Origin: Bacillus_BA songklensis
GTDB taxonomy: Bacteria; Bacillota; Bacilli; Bacillales; Bacillaceae_H
Direction: 5' to 3'
Assembly (NCBI RefSeq): GCF_042649685.1
Contig: NZ_JBHRZT010000020.1
Location: 496,001-560,000, forward strand
Length of the DNA: 64,000 nt
The first letter of the stretch is position 1; each line of letters starts with the position of its first letter. The position numbers and the translations under genes were made by a program. The notes beneath the pieces were generated by a model. The model worked only from the letters and a program-made list of their open reading frames with translations. It was not told where the DNA came from and made no database searches. Below, one piece after another: positions 6,467-14,736 of this stretch.

Positions 6467-8992
6467 CTAGTTTTGGTTTGCCCCATAGTGAAGCAAGTTC
6501 GTGAAAATGCGATAGCCGCCAGGTACTTGGTTTTGAATTTGGCGATACCAAACTAAGTTTGTATACAAGTAAGACCCTTTACCGTAATGGGCAAGCAAAA
6601 CACCGCTGTTAAACGGGGTCTCGTTTGGATCTGCCATGCTGACAAATGTTTGGTATTCGGACTCATTCCATTCGGTCGGGAAATATAAGCCTCTTTCTTG
6701 AACCCAGCCGTTCCAATCTTTTTCTGTAATCTTATTTGGTGAATTGAACAAGACATGTTCAGGCTTTAGTACAGTGACATTCGCGTTTTCATCTGTGACT
6801 CGGACTTTAATGGATGGGCTGCCAATGATCAGCTTATAAGGAGGAGTAGCCTCCGCATCCCAATAATCCTCCGGCTTGTGGTATTGAACAACGAGATGCC
6901 CGCCTCTGTGAACGTATTCTAATAGCTTGCTGTTATGAGTTCTTAAATCCTCCCTTGATAGATAAGCGCGAATACCCAACACAATTGTGTCGTATTGAGA
7001 TAAGTCACCACTCGCTAAATCTTGCTCCGATAAATTTGTGATATTCATTCCAATGGCTTTTAATTCATCGCCTACACTGTCAAAGCCGCTTTGGATATAA
7101 CCGATTTTTAATCCTTTATCAAATTCAAGCGGGAAAGCGACTACTTTGACAGCAGAGTCATATAAATAATAATCTGTGCCGATATGATCATATTGGATGG
7201 TCTGAACCGTCGTACTTAATTCTTTTCCGTTTATAGAAGCGACCGCTTTGAATGTTCCCTTTCCTTCGTTTACTGTTTTAGGTGGTATGACTTCAAAGGT
7301 TACATTTTTCTCTTCGAATTGCTTACCGAATGGAACTAAAATATTATTTTGTTTTACTTTCCAGCCGTCCGGAACCTGTAAAGACACCTTGGCGTTTGCC
7401 TTACCGGTTTGATAGTTTCGGGCTATCACCTCGACGTTATACTGATCTTTGATTTCCTTTGTATTGAGGACCATATTTTCATTTTTTACTTGCAGAGAAA
7501 CTTCAGGCAGCACGGCGACGGTTTGCTGCGGCCTTTTCGCGGCGGTAAATGATTGTCCGTCCGCTTTGTAATGTAGAGAAGCGGTTACTGTTTCAGGATG
7601 ATACGGCTGGTGATAAGAAGCATCTTTTGGAACACGAAGGGTAAACACATGCACAAAAGATTCGTTTTGTTTAAGCACGTTCTTGCTCGCTTTTTCCGAT
7701 ACGCTCCATTCCTCTGGAACTTGGAGGGAGAATTCAGTATCCCGTAACGCTTTTCCCCCTTCATTTTGAACGGTTACTTTCACTTTTGCAGTGCCGTCTT
7801 TTGTTAAGGTCGGATTGTCTATTTCCACTTTCATTGACAGTTTCGAAGCGACTTGCATTACTTTCATTAATTGCTCTTCTTTTATTTCGAGACGATACAG
7901 CAGGTCATATTTTTCTTCATTCCCCAACCTGCTTTCTTTCACGATTTGTACAGTGTGTTTTAATTGTTTCAATGCCTTCGGGGTTTTATCCGCTACTTTC
8001 GTGTCATTCGGATAAAAGTCGATTAGTTCTTGAAGATCTCTCTGTAATTGAGTCAAATGTGCTGAAAGGTGCGGAATGTGACGAAATTGGTCTGCATATT
8101 GCTCGAAATCATACGGAATTCCCTTAAATATGCTTTTTTCTTTAGTAAGAGGAAGGTCGTTTGCTTTTTCCAACTTTAAATAAATCATTCTCGGCTCGGC
8201 CGGGATATCTCTTCCCATCCCCTGGCTCTTATGAAGGTATCTGGATGCTTCACCAAGCTGTGGATACGTCATTCCATACTTTTCATCATATATACCAATA
8301 TCAAATGAAACAGTTGCATTGTCTTGTTTAGCTGGCAGGTATAGTTTCTTGATTTGCCAAGGATGTAATCCTTCTTTTAGATGCTCCGGAAAGACATTCG
8401 AATCCGCTGCATCTTTAAAAGCTTTCAAGGTAAGCATGTTCATGGTTCGATGATGGCCATGCTCTGTATCTACATCCAAAAAAGAAGGCATGACGATGTC
8501 AGGCCGCTGCTGACGCAGCAAGCGAATGAAACGCTCATATGTAACTTCTTCTCCCCATTTTGATAGTGTTTCTTCCTTTGATTTTGAAAAGCCAAAGTCA
8601 TAAATTTCATCACTTGGCTTTTCACTTAAATGGTAAACTTGCACATCTGTCACTTTTGATGCTTCAATCAATTCTCTTGAGCGAATCATTCCAAGAGCAT
8701 TTCCAAGCTCAGTGCCGATTTCATTTTGTCCCCCTTCTCCTCGGTTGGCAATGATACTGGAAGTGCGAACACCTAAGCCCCTCGATAAGTAAGCTAATAA
8801 ATCACTGCGCTCATCATCTGGATGGGCTCCTGTATTCATAAAGCTAACGGTCGTACTTAAAGGCTTAAGGGCATTCCACAATTCAATCGGTGGAGTCCTA
8901 TTTGCTGGTTCCCCTTCTCCTAAAGCGACTTGTGGAGATACAAGACCGAAAATGATAAGAAATGAAAGAATGAAAGTAAATATTTTTCTCAC
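6467..8992 (-). CDS. Secreted PIG-L/LmbE-type amidase-deacetylase with accessory C-terminal domains
   Basis: An 841-residue exported protein. Residues 1-25 are a signal peptide. The LmbE-like catalytic domain follows, with zinc motif AHPDDE at 56-61 and a second motif TEHGHH at 176-181. The PIG-L family removes acyl groups from N-acyl glucosamine conjugates or cleaves related amides. After it come beta-sandwich segments of the NEW3 type (VKVTVQNEGGKAL, ending in VPEEWSV) and, from about residue 640, a class I amidotransferase/ThuA-like fold (YDTIVLGIRAY, GGHLVVQYH). The start is GTG, overlapping the repressor stop as GTGA, with GGAGG 9 bases upstream. It probably acts outside the cell on the compound then imported by the ABC system; this is inference. 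Confidence 0.8.
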   Translation of the reverse strand: MRKIFTFILSFLIIFGLVSPQVALGEGEPANRTPPIELWNALKPLSTTVSFMNTGAHPDDERSDLLAYLSRGLGVRTSSIIANRGEGGQNEIGTELGNALGMIRSRELIEASKVTDVQVYHLSEKPSDEIYDFGFSKSKEETLSKWGEEVTYERFIRLLRQQRPDIVMPSFLDVDTEHGHHRTMNMLTLKAFKDAADSNVFPEHLKEGLHPWQIKKLYLPAKQDNATVSFDIGIYDEKYGMTYPQLGEASRYLHKSQGMGRDIPAEPRMIYLKLEKANDLPLTKEKSIFKGIPYDFEQYADQFRHIPHLSAHLTQLQRDLQELIDFYPNDTKVADKTPKALKQLKHTVQIVKESRLGNEEKYDLLYRLEIKEEQLMKVMQVASKLSMKVEIDNPTLTKDGTAKVKVTVQNEGGKALRDTEFSLQVPEEWSVSEKASKNVLKQNESFVHVFTLRVPKDASYHQPYHPETVTASLHYKADGQSFTAAKRPQQTVAVLPEVSLQVKNENMVLNTKEIKDQYNVEVIARNYQTGKANAKVSLQVPDGWKVKQNNILVPFGKQFEEKNVTFEVIPPKTVNEGKGTFKAVASINGKELSTTVQTIQYDHIGTDYYLYDSAVKVVAFPLEFDKGLKIGYIQSGFDSVGDELKAIGMNITNLSEQDLASGDLSQYDTIVLGIRAYLSREDLRTHNSKLLEYVHRGGHLVVQYHKPEDYWDAEATPPYKLIIGSPSIKVRVTDENANVTVLKPEHVLFNSPNKITEKDWNGWVQERGLYFPTEWNESEYQTFVSMADPNETPFNSGVLLAHYGKGSYLYTNLVWYRQIQNQVPGGYRIFTNLLHYGANQN

Positions 8993-10194
8993 TCGTTATA
9001 ACCTCCTTCATCTTTCCTGAAGTTCAATAAAGCGCTTTCGTTGTTTGTTAGTACAAATGAAACAGCACCTATAACTACAGCGTGAGCCCCTAAATCAGTG
9101 GTTTTGATTTCTGCTTTGATGGGAGTCCATTCCTTGAGGATTCTTTCTATATCCTTTAAAAACCAATCGGTACTATTTGATATACCACCTCCTAATAGCA
9201 CGGTTTCCGGATTAATGAGAGAGATTACATTGCTAACAGCAAAGCCGATATGCTCGACCACTTCTCTCACAACCGATAAAGCCGCGGCCTCCCCCTGTTG
9301 TGCGCGTAAAAAAATCTCTTTTGCACTCTTTACCAGCCTCGTTCTTTTTTTATAAGCGCAAGAAATCCCTGCTCCGCCAATTCGGCTGTCCAAATAACCG
9401 TAGCCATCAAACACTCTCCCATGATCGGCCAAGGCGTCCCCTTTATCAGTCACCATATAGCCGATTTCGCCAGCAGCCCATGAAGAGCCATGATATAGTT
9501 GATTGTTAATCACGATTCCACACCCAACCCCGGTTCCTATGGCTATTAACACGACATTCTTTTTTCCCGCAGCTGCTCCCTTCCATTGCTCACCTAATAC
9601 GGCCAGGTTGACGTCATTATCAATAAACACCGGTACTTGAAAAAGCTGTTCGACGTCATGCCTAAGCGAATAGTCTTTCCATTTCAGCGTAGGTGCATCA
9701 ATGACCATTCCTTTTTCAGCATCTGTCATACCTGGAACACCTATACCCATACCAAGCAAACACTTTGGAGTCAGTTCATGTTTATGCAACAAGTCGTGAA
9801 TCATCTGGGAGAGTTTAAATAAAAACTTTTGCTGGACATATTCCTGTGTAGAAAACAGCACCGTGTCTATAATCGTCCCCGTTAAGTCGCTTAAAGCGAG
9901 GAGAGTTTTTGTCCCACCGATATCGATACCGATAATATAAGCCGCCCTGGCATTAAAAGTTAGATGAATGGGTTTTCTCCCTCCTTGTTGTCTGGCTTTT
10001 CCGAAGCCGTTCTCCAAAACGAGGCCTTCTGAAATTAACTCATCAACGAGGGAAGAAACAGTAGCTTTGCTAAGTTTTAATTGAACGGAAATGGTAGATC
10101 TTGAGATAGGTCCTTTTTCCATAATCGTTTGCAAAATGAGAGTTTTGTTACGTTCCTTTATCGATCGGGAAGTTGATTTCATATTCTTTTTCAT
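8989..10194 (-). CDS. ROK-family transcriptional repressor (XylR/NagC type)
   Basis: A 401-residue DNA-binding regulator. A winged helix at about 16-60 (GPISRSTISVQLKLSKATVSSL) precedes a sugar-kinase-like ROK domain with DIGGTKT at 91-97. The usual GEIGH and CxCGxxGCxE zinc motif is missing: here GEIGYM and a region without cysteines. It therefore probably binds effector without zinc. It is the first gene of the operon and overlaps the next by 4 bases, so it likely represses its own operon through the site at 10240-10265. ROK repressors usually sense sugars, which hints that the substrate has a sugar part. Start ATG follows AGGGG-type sequence. Confidence 0.85.
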   Translation of the reverse strand: MKKNMKSTSRSIKERNKTLILQTIMEKGPISRSTISVQLKLSKATVSSLVDELISEGLVLENGFGKARQQGGRKPIHLTFNARAAYIIGIDIGGTKTLLALSDLTGTIIDTVLFSTQEYVQQKFLFKLSQMIHDLLHKHELTPKCLLGMGIGVPGMTDAEKGMVIDAPTLKWKDYSLRHDVEQLFQVPVFIDNDVNLAVLGEQWKGAAAGKKNVVLIAIGTGVGCGIVINNQLYHGSSWAAGEIGYMVTDKGDALADHGRVFDGYGYLDSRIGGAGISCAYKKRTRLVKSAKEIFLRAQQGEAAALSVVREVVEHIGFAVSNVISLINPETVLLGGGISNSTDWFLKDIERILKEWTPIKAEIKTTDLGAHAVVIGAVSFVLTNNESALLNFRKDEGGYNE

Positions 10195-10239
10195 CCCCTG
10201 TCTCCTCTAACCATTATTCATACTACAAATAAAGCTAGG

Positions 10240-10265
10240 TTAGTTCGTTAACTATACAAACTTTA
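10240..10265 (-). promoter_or_regulatory. XylR-like operator overlapping a -10 box
   Basis: Half-sites TTAGTTCGTT (10240-10249) and ACAAACTTTA (10256-10265) are imperfect inverted repeats, 6 bases apart. They resemble the known XylR operator (TTAGTTTGTT...AACAAACTAA). A minus-strand TATAGT (10251-10256) inside the site could be the -10 element; no clear -35 is visible. It lies 46 bases upstream of the ROK gene, fitting autoregulation. Confidence 0.5.
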
Positions 10266-10334
10266 TTATCGTTTCATCTAAATTATTCCCCTAACCTAAC
10301 ATTTCTGTTTCCCCAAACCTTACATTCAAAAAGA

Positions 10335-10370
10335 AAGAAGCGCATGATTCATCTGAATCACACGCTTCTT
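10335..10370 (-). terminator. Terminator of yrrS
   Basis: Arms 10335-10350 and 10355-10370 pair over 16 positions, two of them G-T on the minus strand, with a 4-base loop. Minus-strand sequence after the stem is TCTTTTTG. It lies 22 bases past the yrrS stop. Confidence 0.8.
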
Positions 10371-10391
10371 TTATAAACCCATATTCATTTA

Positions 10392-11063
10392 CTAGTTAAG
10401 TTCTTCCATAACAACTGGTTTCCAGCCTTCGTTCTCTACCCAGTCAATTTGAACGCGGTATTTCTGTTTGGTCGACTTCGACGAGATGGTCGCAACAGCC
10501 TTGTTCGGTCCTCCGTTGTTTCCAATACGCCATACGGTCATATCACCAACATTCACACCTGTTGCATAGCTCACCGCCTGAAGCATTTCATTCCAGTCCA
10601 CTGAGCCTTTATCATATGTCGCTGCATGAGGTTCTGATTGCTGCGTGCCAATCGGCTGCCAGTTTGGATCAGTGATTGACCTAGCTACACCCGGAGAAGG
10701 ATTTTCTTCTATCACTGGAGCTGACTCCTCAGGATTTTCCTCATCGAGATTTTCTTCTTCAGGACTTTTTTCTTCGTCGCTTTCTTCTTCAACAGCTGAT
10801 TCATCACCTTTTGCTGGTTCTTCCTCACTGTCGCCTTCCTCATAAATAGACATACTATCTACTTTCTCTTTTTCTTTATGACTGTGTTCCTTCTTTTGTG
10901 CCGTTGCCGGTTGGGCTGTTTCTTTTTCCTCTGAGTTTCCAAACATCATCTGACCGCCCACAAATACAATAAGCACAGCAACTAACACAATTAGTACATT
11001 ATAAATACGATTTAACTTTAACTGCTTTTTTTTATGCCGTTGTTCAAATCGTCTATTTTCCAT
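10392..11063 (-). CDS. yrrS: YrrS-type membrane-anchored protein (DUF1510)
   Basis: A 223-residue protein with a basic N-terminus, one membrane segment at about 21-42, a long acidic low-complexity linker (roughly 45-125, rich in Glu, Ser, Asp) and a conserved C-terminal domain (VDWNEMLQAVSYATGV, ending in KPVVMEELN). The topology suggests an external C-terminal domain. B. subtilis yrrS lies next to pbpI, as here, and its molecular function is not settled. The gene follows pbpI after 121 bases and ends at a strong terminator. Confidence 0.85.
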   Translation of the reverse strand: MENRRFEQRHKKKQLKLNRIYNVLIVLVAVLIVFVGGQMMFGNSEEKETAQPATAQKKEHSHKEKEKVDSMSIYEEGDSEEEPAKGDESAVEEESDEEKSPEEENLDEENPEESAPVIEENPSPGVARSITDPNWQPIGTQQSEPHAATYDKGSVDWNEMLQAVSYATGVNVGDMTVWRIGNNGGPNKAVATISSKSTKQKYRVQIDWVENEGWKPVVMEELN

Positions 11064-11184
11064 CTGTACAACTTCCTCCAGCTTCTATAATGTTCTATTT
11101 TAACACTAGAAGCTGCCAGGATGAAGCCTTGAATAAAAAAAGACGCACAAATGTAATGTTTTTGATACATTTTACCTATTTCTT

Positions 11185-12954
11185 CTATTTTTGGGTCTGA
11201 TCTATAGTATATAATTCCTGAACTATATCATAAAATACGCTGTTTGCTGCAGATTGGACACTCTCAGTAGATAGATCGACCACAACAAGGGCATATTTTG
11301 GACTGGAAGCAGGGAAATAACCCGCAAACCACTTATTAACCAACCATTCTCCCTCTTTCTTTTGTATAACATCAGCCGTACCTGATTTTCCTGCTACTTC
11401 ATATGGAAGGGTTTGAAATCTTCGTCCCGTTCCTTCTTGATGTGTTACTACTTCTCGCAAAAGCTTTTGAAGCTGTATTGCCGTGTATGGTTTGATTTTC
11501 TCTCCTTTATCTTCTTGTTGTCTAAAGTTATATAAAGAAGCGCCATTTTTATATTGGATTTGATCAACCGCTCTCACGGTAAACCTATCGCCGCCTCTTG
11601 CGATGGTCGCCATCATATTGGCTACAGCTAAGGGAGTGACTCTTACATCCCGCTGGCCGATAGCTGTTTGACTAACCTCTCTCCAATCCCTACGCTTGCT
11701 TTTCGTTTTCCAAACTACTCCTTGTTTTTCTTCTTTTAACTGCCTAAAGTTCTCAAAGTGAAATACGTCTCCGCTCCAACCAACAGGACCAAGCAATCCA
11801 AGCTTTTCCGCATATGCCTCCAAAAATGCGGGATCCTTTTTGATAATCTCATTCGCCAATGTTCCAAACGTAAAGTTGCAGCTTCGGGCAAAGCTGTCTT
11901 CAAAGGTTAACTGCCCCATTTTCTTGTCTTCATCCAGTTCTTTCTTGCGCACATTTAAATCACAGTCAAACCACCGATTATAAATATCTGCCCCTTCTTC
12001 AATTGCTGCGGCTGCCGTGACTGTTTTAAAAATAGAGCCGGGAATTTGCGGAACCAGCATTCGGTTCTCAATTCCTCGTGCCTCGTCGTAGGGATTGCTT
12101 TCATTAATGTCGGGCTTGCTAACAAGGGCCAGCAGTTCATTTGTCTCTACATCAAGTAAAACAACGCCTCCCCTTTTTAATTTGTGCTTTTCTACAACAT
12201 CTTGCGCCATTTGCTGGATGTTCTCGTCAATTGTAGTTTTGATATTGACGGGATAAAAAGGGTTAGCCGCTCCTGTATATTTAACATCAATGCCAAACAA
12301 TGGCCCTCCAAAGCGGTCAACGTGGTAAAGCAGTTTTGATTCCTGTTCAGGAAACAAAAACCGGTCAAAAGATGCCTGAAGGCCTGTAATGCCGATAGGA
12401 GTATGAATGGAAAGCTCTCCTTTTTTTAATTCTTCTTCGTATTTCTGTTGAATCAATTTCTCGTTTTGCCTAATTACGCCAATCAACTGATAAGCGAGGG
12501 GAGATGAGTTTTTTTGCTGCAAAGGAACGGCAAAAATGCCCGGATACTTTAAATTATTGATTTGTTCCATTTGTGAAGAAGTGAGTTCTTTTTCAATCAC
12601 CACAGGCTTATTCCCGTTTCCTAATTCACTAATTAACTCAAAGGATGGAATATCCACAATTTCAGCCACTTTCTTGACAGGCCAATCCATCTTTTTTAAA
12701 AAAGGAAAAAGGACTAATCGATTATTTGTGTCATATGTAAGAGGTGCTCCGTTGCGTGAAATAAATTTTCCTCTTCCATCATCAATTGTCATTTCCTGTG
12801 TCCGCTGTTTCACACTCGCCTCAATAAGGTTAATGTTTTCTTTTGAAAAAGATTCTGTACTAATGAGCTGAATTTGTGCCAATCTTCCAATTAATAAGAA
12901 AATCAACCCAATAATGACCGTAAGCAAGATATAAAAACGTTTTACTTTTTTCAT
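11185..12954 (-). CDS. pbpI: Class B penicillin-binding protein PbpI
   Basis: A 589-residue cell-wall transpeptidase, close to B. subtilis PbpI (YrrR, 584). One membrane anchor at about 7-24, a dimerisation/N-terminal domain, then a transpeptidase domain with SIFK at 307-310 (nucleophile Ser307), SCN at 358-360 and KSGT at 523-526. All three catalytic motifs are intact. An upstream in-frame extension to 13062 runs through repeat sequence and was rejected; ATG 12954 has GAGGTG 10 bases upstream. That site is the 3' arm of the hairpin at 12962-12994, so translation may be masked. B. subtilis pbpI is linked to sporulation. Confidence 0.92.
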   Translation of the reverse strand: MKKVKRFYILLTVIIGLIFLLIGRLAQIQLISTESFSKENINLIEASVKQRTQEMTIDDGRGKFISRNGAPLTYDTNNRLVLFPFLKKMDWPVKKVAEIVDIPSFELISELGNGNKPVVIEKELTSSQMEQINNLKYPGIFAVPLQQKNSSPLAYQLIGVIRQNEKLIQQKYEEELKKGELSIHTPIGITGLQASFDRFLFPEQESKLLYHVDRFGGPLFGIDVKYTGAANPFYPVNIKTTIDENIQQMAQDVVEKHKLKRGGVVLLDVETNELLALVSKPDINESNPYDEARGIENRMLVPQIPGSIFKTVTAAAAIEEGADIYNRWFDCDLNVRKKELDEDKKMGQLTFEDSFARSCNFTFGTLANEIIKKDPAFLEAYAEKLGLLGPVGWSGDVFHFENFRQLKEEKQGVVWKTKSKRRDWREVSQTAIGQRDVRVTPLAVANMMATIARGGDRFTVRAVDQIQYKNGASLYNFRQQEDKGEKIKPYTAIQLQKLLREVVTHQEGTGRRFQTLPYEVAGKSGTADVIQKKEGEWLVNKWFAGYFPASSPKYALVVVDLSTESVQSAANSVFYDIVQELYTIDQTQK

Positions 12955-12961
12955 AAAAATA

Positions 12962-12994
12962 AAACACCTCGTTACAAGTGTCGACGAGGTGTTT
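12962..12994 (-). promoter_or_regulatory. Terminator-like hairpin that contains the pbpI ribosome binding site
   Basis: Arms AAACACCTCG (12962-12971) and CGAGGTGTTT (12985-12994) are perfectly complementary, with a 13-base loop. On the minus strand the second arm carries the GAGGTG ribosome binding site and is followed by TTTTATTTTT and the pbpI ATG. It can act as a terminator for upstream transcription, as a mask on the ribosome binding site, or both. Confidence 0.7.
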
Positions 12995-13024
12995 CTTTTT
13001 AAGTCATTAAATTTCAAAAAATTT

Positions 13025-13338
13025 CTAAAGCACAGGATGTCCATACGGAGACGCAGTTCCATGAACAGTCGCCCCCGCTTTTCTTTATTATCCAGTTCCG
13101 CAAGCTATGCTCTACGGTCACTTCACCACCTCCCACGAAGTCAAAAAGCGACTTCTCGTCGGTGCTTCCAGTTCCCTATGAGCATAAACGAGCTTGCTTC
13201 ACTTTTCTTTATTGTCTAGCTGCGGCTCCTAATCTTTCGGTCGTTTCACTTCTGTCCATGAAACCAAAGTGCGGTTTCCCGGCCAGACGCTCCAACGCCT
13301 CTCAAGATTGAACAGTCGCCCCCGCTTTTCTTTATTAT
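13025..13338 (-). repeat. Family A repeat array between greA and pbpI
   Basis: Minus-strand units of the 124-base family. CTTTTCTTTATT recurs at 13078, 13202 and 13325 (spacings 124 and 123). A 30-base stretch at 13062-13091 is repeated exactly at 13309-13338. The middle unit has the GAAGTCGCTTTTTGACTTC core; the first unit (minus-strand order) has a different inner sequence. The array begins at the greA stop codon, as at yrzA and ruvX. It fills the gap between greA and the pbpI leader; I see no gene or clear promoter in it. Confidence 0.85.
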
Positions 13339-13811
13339 TTAACCGCAATGATACGTACGTTCATTTCGCCTCCAGGCGTTTGAACCACAACTTCATCCCC
13401 AACTTGTTTACCCATTAAGCTTTTGGCGATTGGGGAATCGTTAGAAATTTTTCCTTCGAATGGATCCGCCTCTGCACTACCTACAATTGTGTAAGTTTCT
13501 TCTTCACCATTTGGAAGTTCAACGAATGTAACCGATTTACCTAATGATACAGTTGTTGAATTTTCTGCATCTTCTTCGATAATTTTAGCGTTGCGAATCA
13601 TATTTTCAAGCGTAGTGATACGGCCTTCCACGAACGCTTGCTCTTCTTTGGCAGAATCATACTCTGAGTTCTCTGATAAATCGCCGAAGCTGCGTGCAAT
13701 TTTAATACGCTCTACTACTTCTTTGCGTTTTACTGATTTTAAGTATTCTAATTCTTGTTCTAATTTCTCTTTACCCTCTTGTGTCATAGGGAACACTTTC
13801 TCTTGTGGCAT
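13335..13811 (-). CDS. greA: Transcription elongation factor GreA
   Basis: A 158-residue protein that enters the RNA polymerase secondary channel and rescues backtracked complexes by stimulating transcript cleavage. An N-terminal coiled coil (about 10-75) carries the acidic tip (GDLSENSEYDSAKEEQ), followed by the C-terminal FKBP-like domain (SPIAKSLMGKQVGDEV). Length is the family norm. ATG follows AGAAGGAGTGAAGGGTT. Its TAA stop adjoins the repeat array. The gene lies between udk and pbpI, as in B. subtilis. Confidence 0.95.
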   Translation of the reverse strand: MPQEKVFPMTQEGKEKLEQELEYLKSVKRKEVVERIKIARSFGDLSENSEYDSAKEEQAFVEGRITTLENMIRNAKIIEEDAENSTTVSLGKSVTFVELPNGEEETYTIVGSAEADPFEGKISNDSPIAKSLMGKQVGDEVVVQTPGGEMNVRIIAVK

Positions 13812-13911
13812 AACCCTTCACTCCTTCTCATTTTCAAAACGGTCTCTAACATGCTGGTTCTCTTTTATGTATGAATGACAGAAAGCTTACAAACGAAGAT
13901 AAGAACGAACA

Positions 13912-13917
13912 ATTATA
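13912..13917 (-). promoter_or_regulatory. Possible greA promoter -10 box
   Basis: A minus-strand TATAAT about 100 bases upstream of greA. The -35 region at 17-base spacing is poor, so the call rests on the -10 box and position. Confidence 0.35.
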
Positions 13918-13952
13918 TAACATACAGATGATTTTTTCAGCATGATATGAAG

Positions 13953-13985
13953 CAGCTTGATGACGCTGTCCGCATCATCAAGCTG
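13953..13985 (-). terminator. Hairpin downstream of udk
   Basis: CAGCTTGATGA (13953-13963) pairs with TCATCAAGCTG (13975-13985) over 11 bp. No T-run follows on the minus strand, so it is a weak terminator or an RNA-stabilising hairpin. Confidence 0.4.
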
Positions 13986-14094
13986 AACTGTATCTTATTC
14001 TTTATAATTTGTGTTCCATGCGAAAAGAATATGAATATGTTAAAGGTTTTTTTAAAAATTTTCCCAAATAATTTCCGTCATCTCTGATATGTTA

Positions 14095-14730
14095 TTACAA
14101 AATGGCATTTTGTTCAAGAATTGTTTTAATTTTTGTAACCATTAGATCAATCGCCACATGGTTTTGGCCGCCTTCCGGGATGATAATGTCTGCATAACGC
14201 TTCGTTGGTTCGATAAATTGATTATGCATGGGGCGAACAACGGAAACATATTGATCGACAACTGATTCCAATGTACGCCCTCTCTCTTTAATATCCCGAA
14301 GCATACGGCGAATGATGCGAAGATCCGCATCCGTGTCCACGTATAATTTGATATCCATTAAATCACGAAGACGTTCATCTTCCAATACAAGAATCCCTTC
14401 CAAAATAATAACGTCTTTTGGATCTTCATGAATTACTTTATTAGAGCGTGTGTGGATCGTGTAATCGTAAACCGGCTTTTTAATGCTTTTATAGTTAAGC
14501 AATTCGTTTAAATGCTCAATCAATAAGTCATTATCAAATGCAAATGGATGATCATAATTTGTTGTCAATCGCTCTTCAAGCGGAAGATGACTTTGATCTT
14601 TATAGTAATAATCCTGTTCAAGCAACAAAATCGAATGGTCTTTAAAGCATTCGTAAATGGATTTTGTTACACTCGTTTTGCCGGAGCCCGATCCGCCGGC
14701 AATCCCTATTACGATTGGCTTCTTCCCCAT
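14095..14730 (-). CDS. udk: Uridine kinase
   Basis: A 211-residue kinase that phosphorylates uridine and cytidine in pyrimidine salvage. P-loop GGSGSGKTS at 12-20, followed by LLEQDYYYKD and the YDHPFAFD substrate loop. Length and motifs are standard. It starts 6 bases after the trhP2 stop, so it is co-transcribed with the tRNA modification genes, an order conserved with B. subtilis. Confidence 0.95.
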   Translation of the reverse strand: MGKKPIVIGIAGGSGSGKTSVTKSIYECFKDHSILLLEQDYYYKDQSHLPLEERLTTNYDHPFAFDNDLLIEHLNELLNYKSIKKPVYDYTIHTRSNKVIHEDPKDVIILEGILVLEDERLRDLMDIKLYVDTDADLRIIRRMLRDIKERGRTLESVVDQYVSVVRPMHNQFIEPTKRYADIIIPEGGQNHVAIDLMVTKIKTILEQNAIL

Positions 14731-14736
14731 CTTTGA

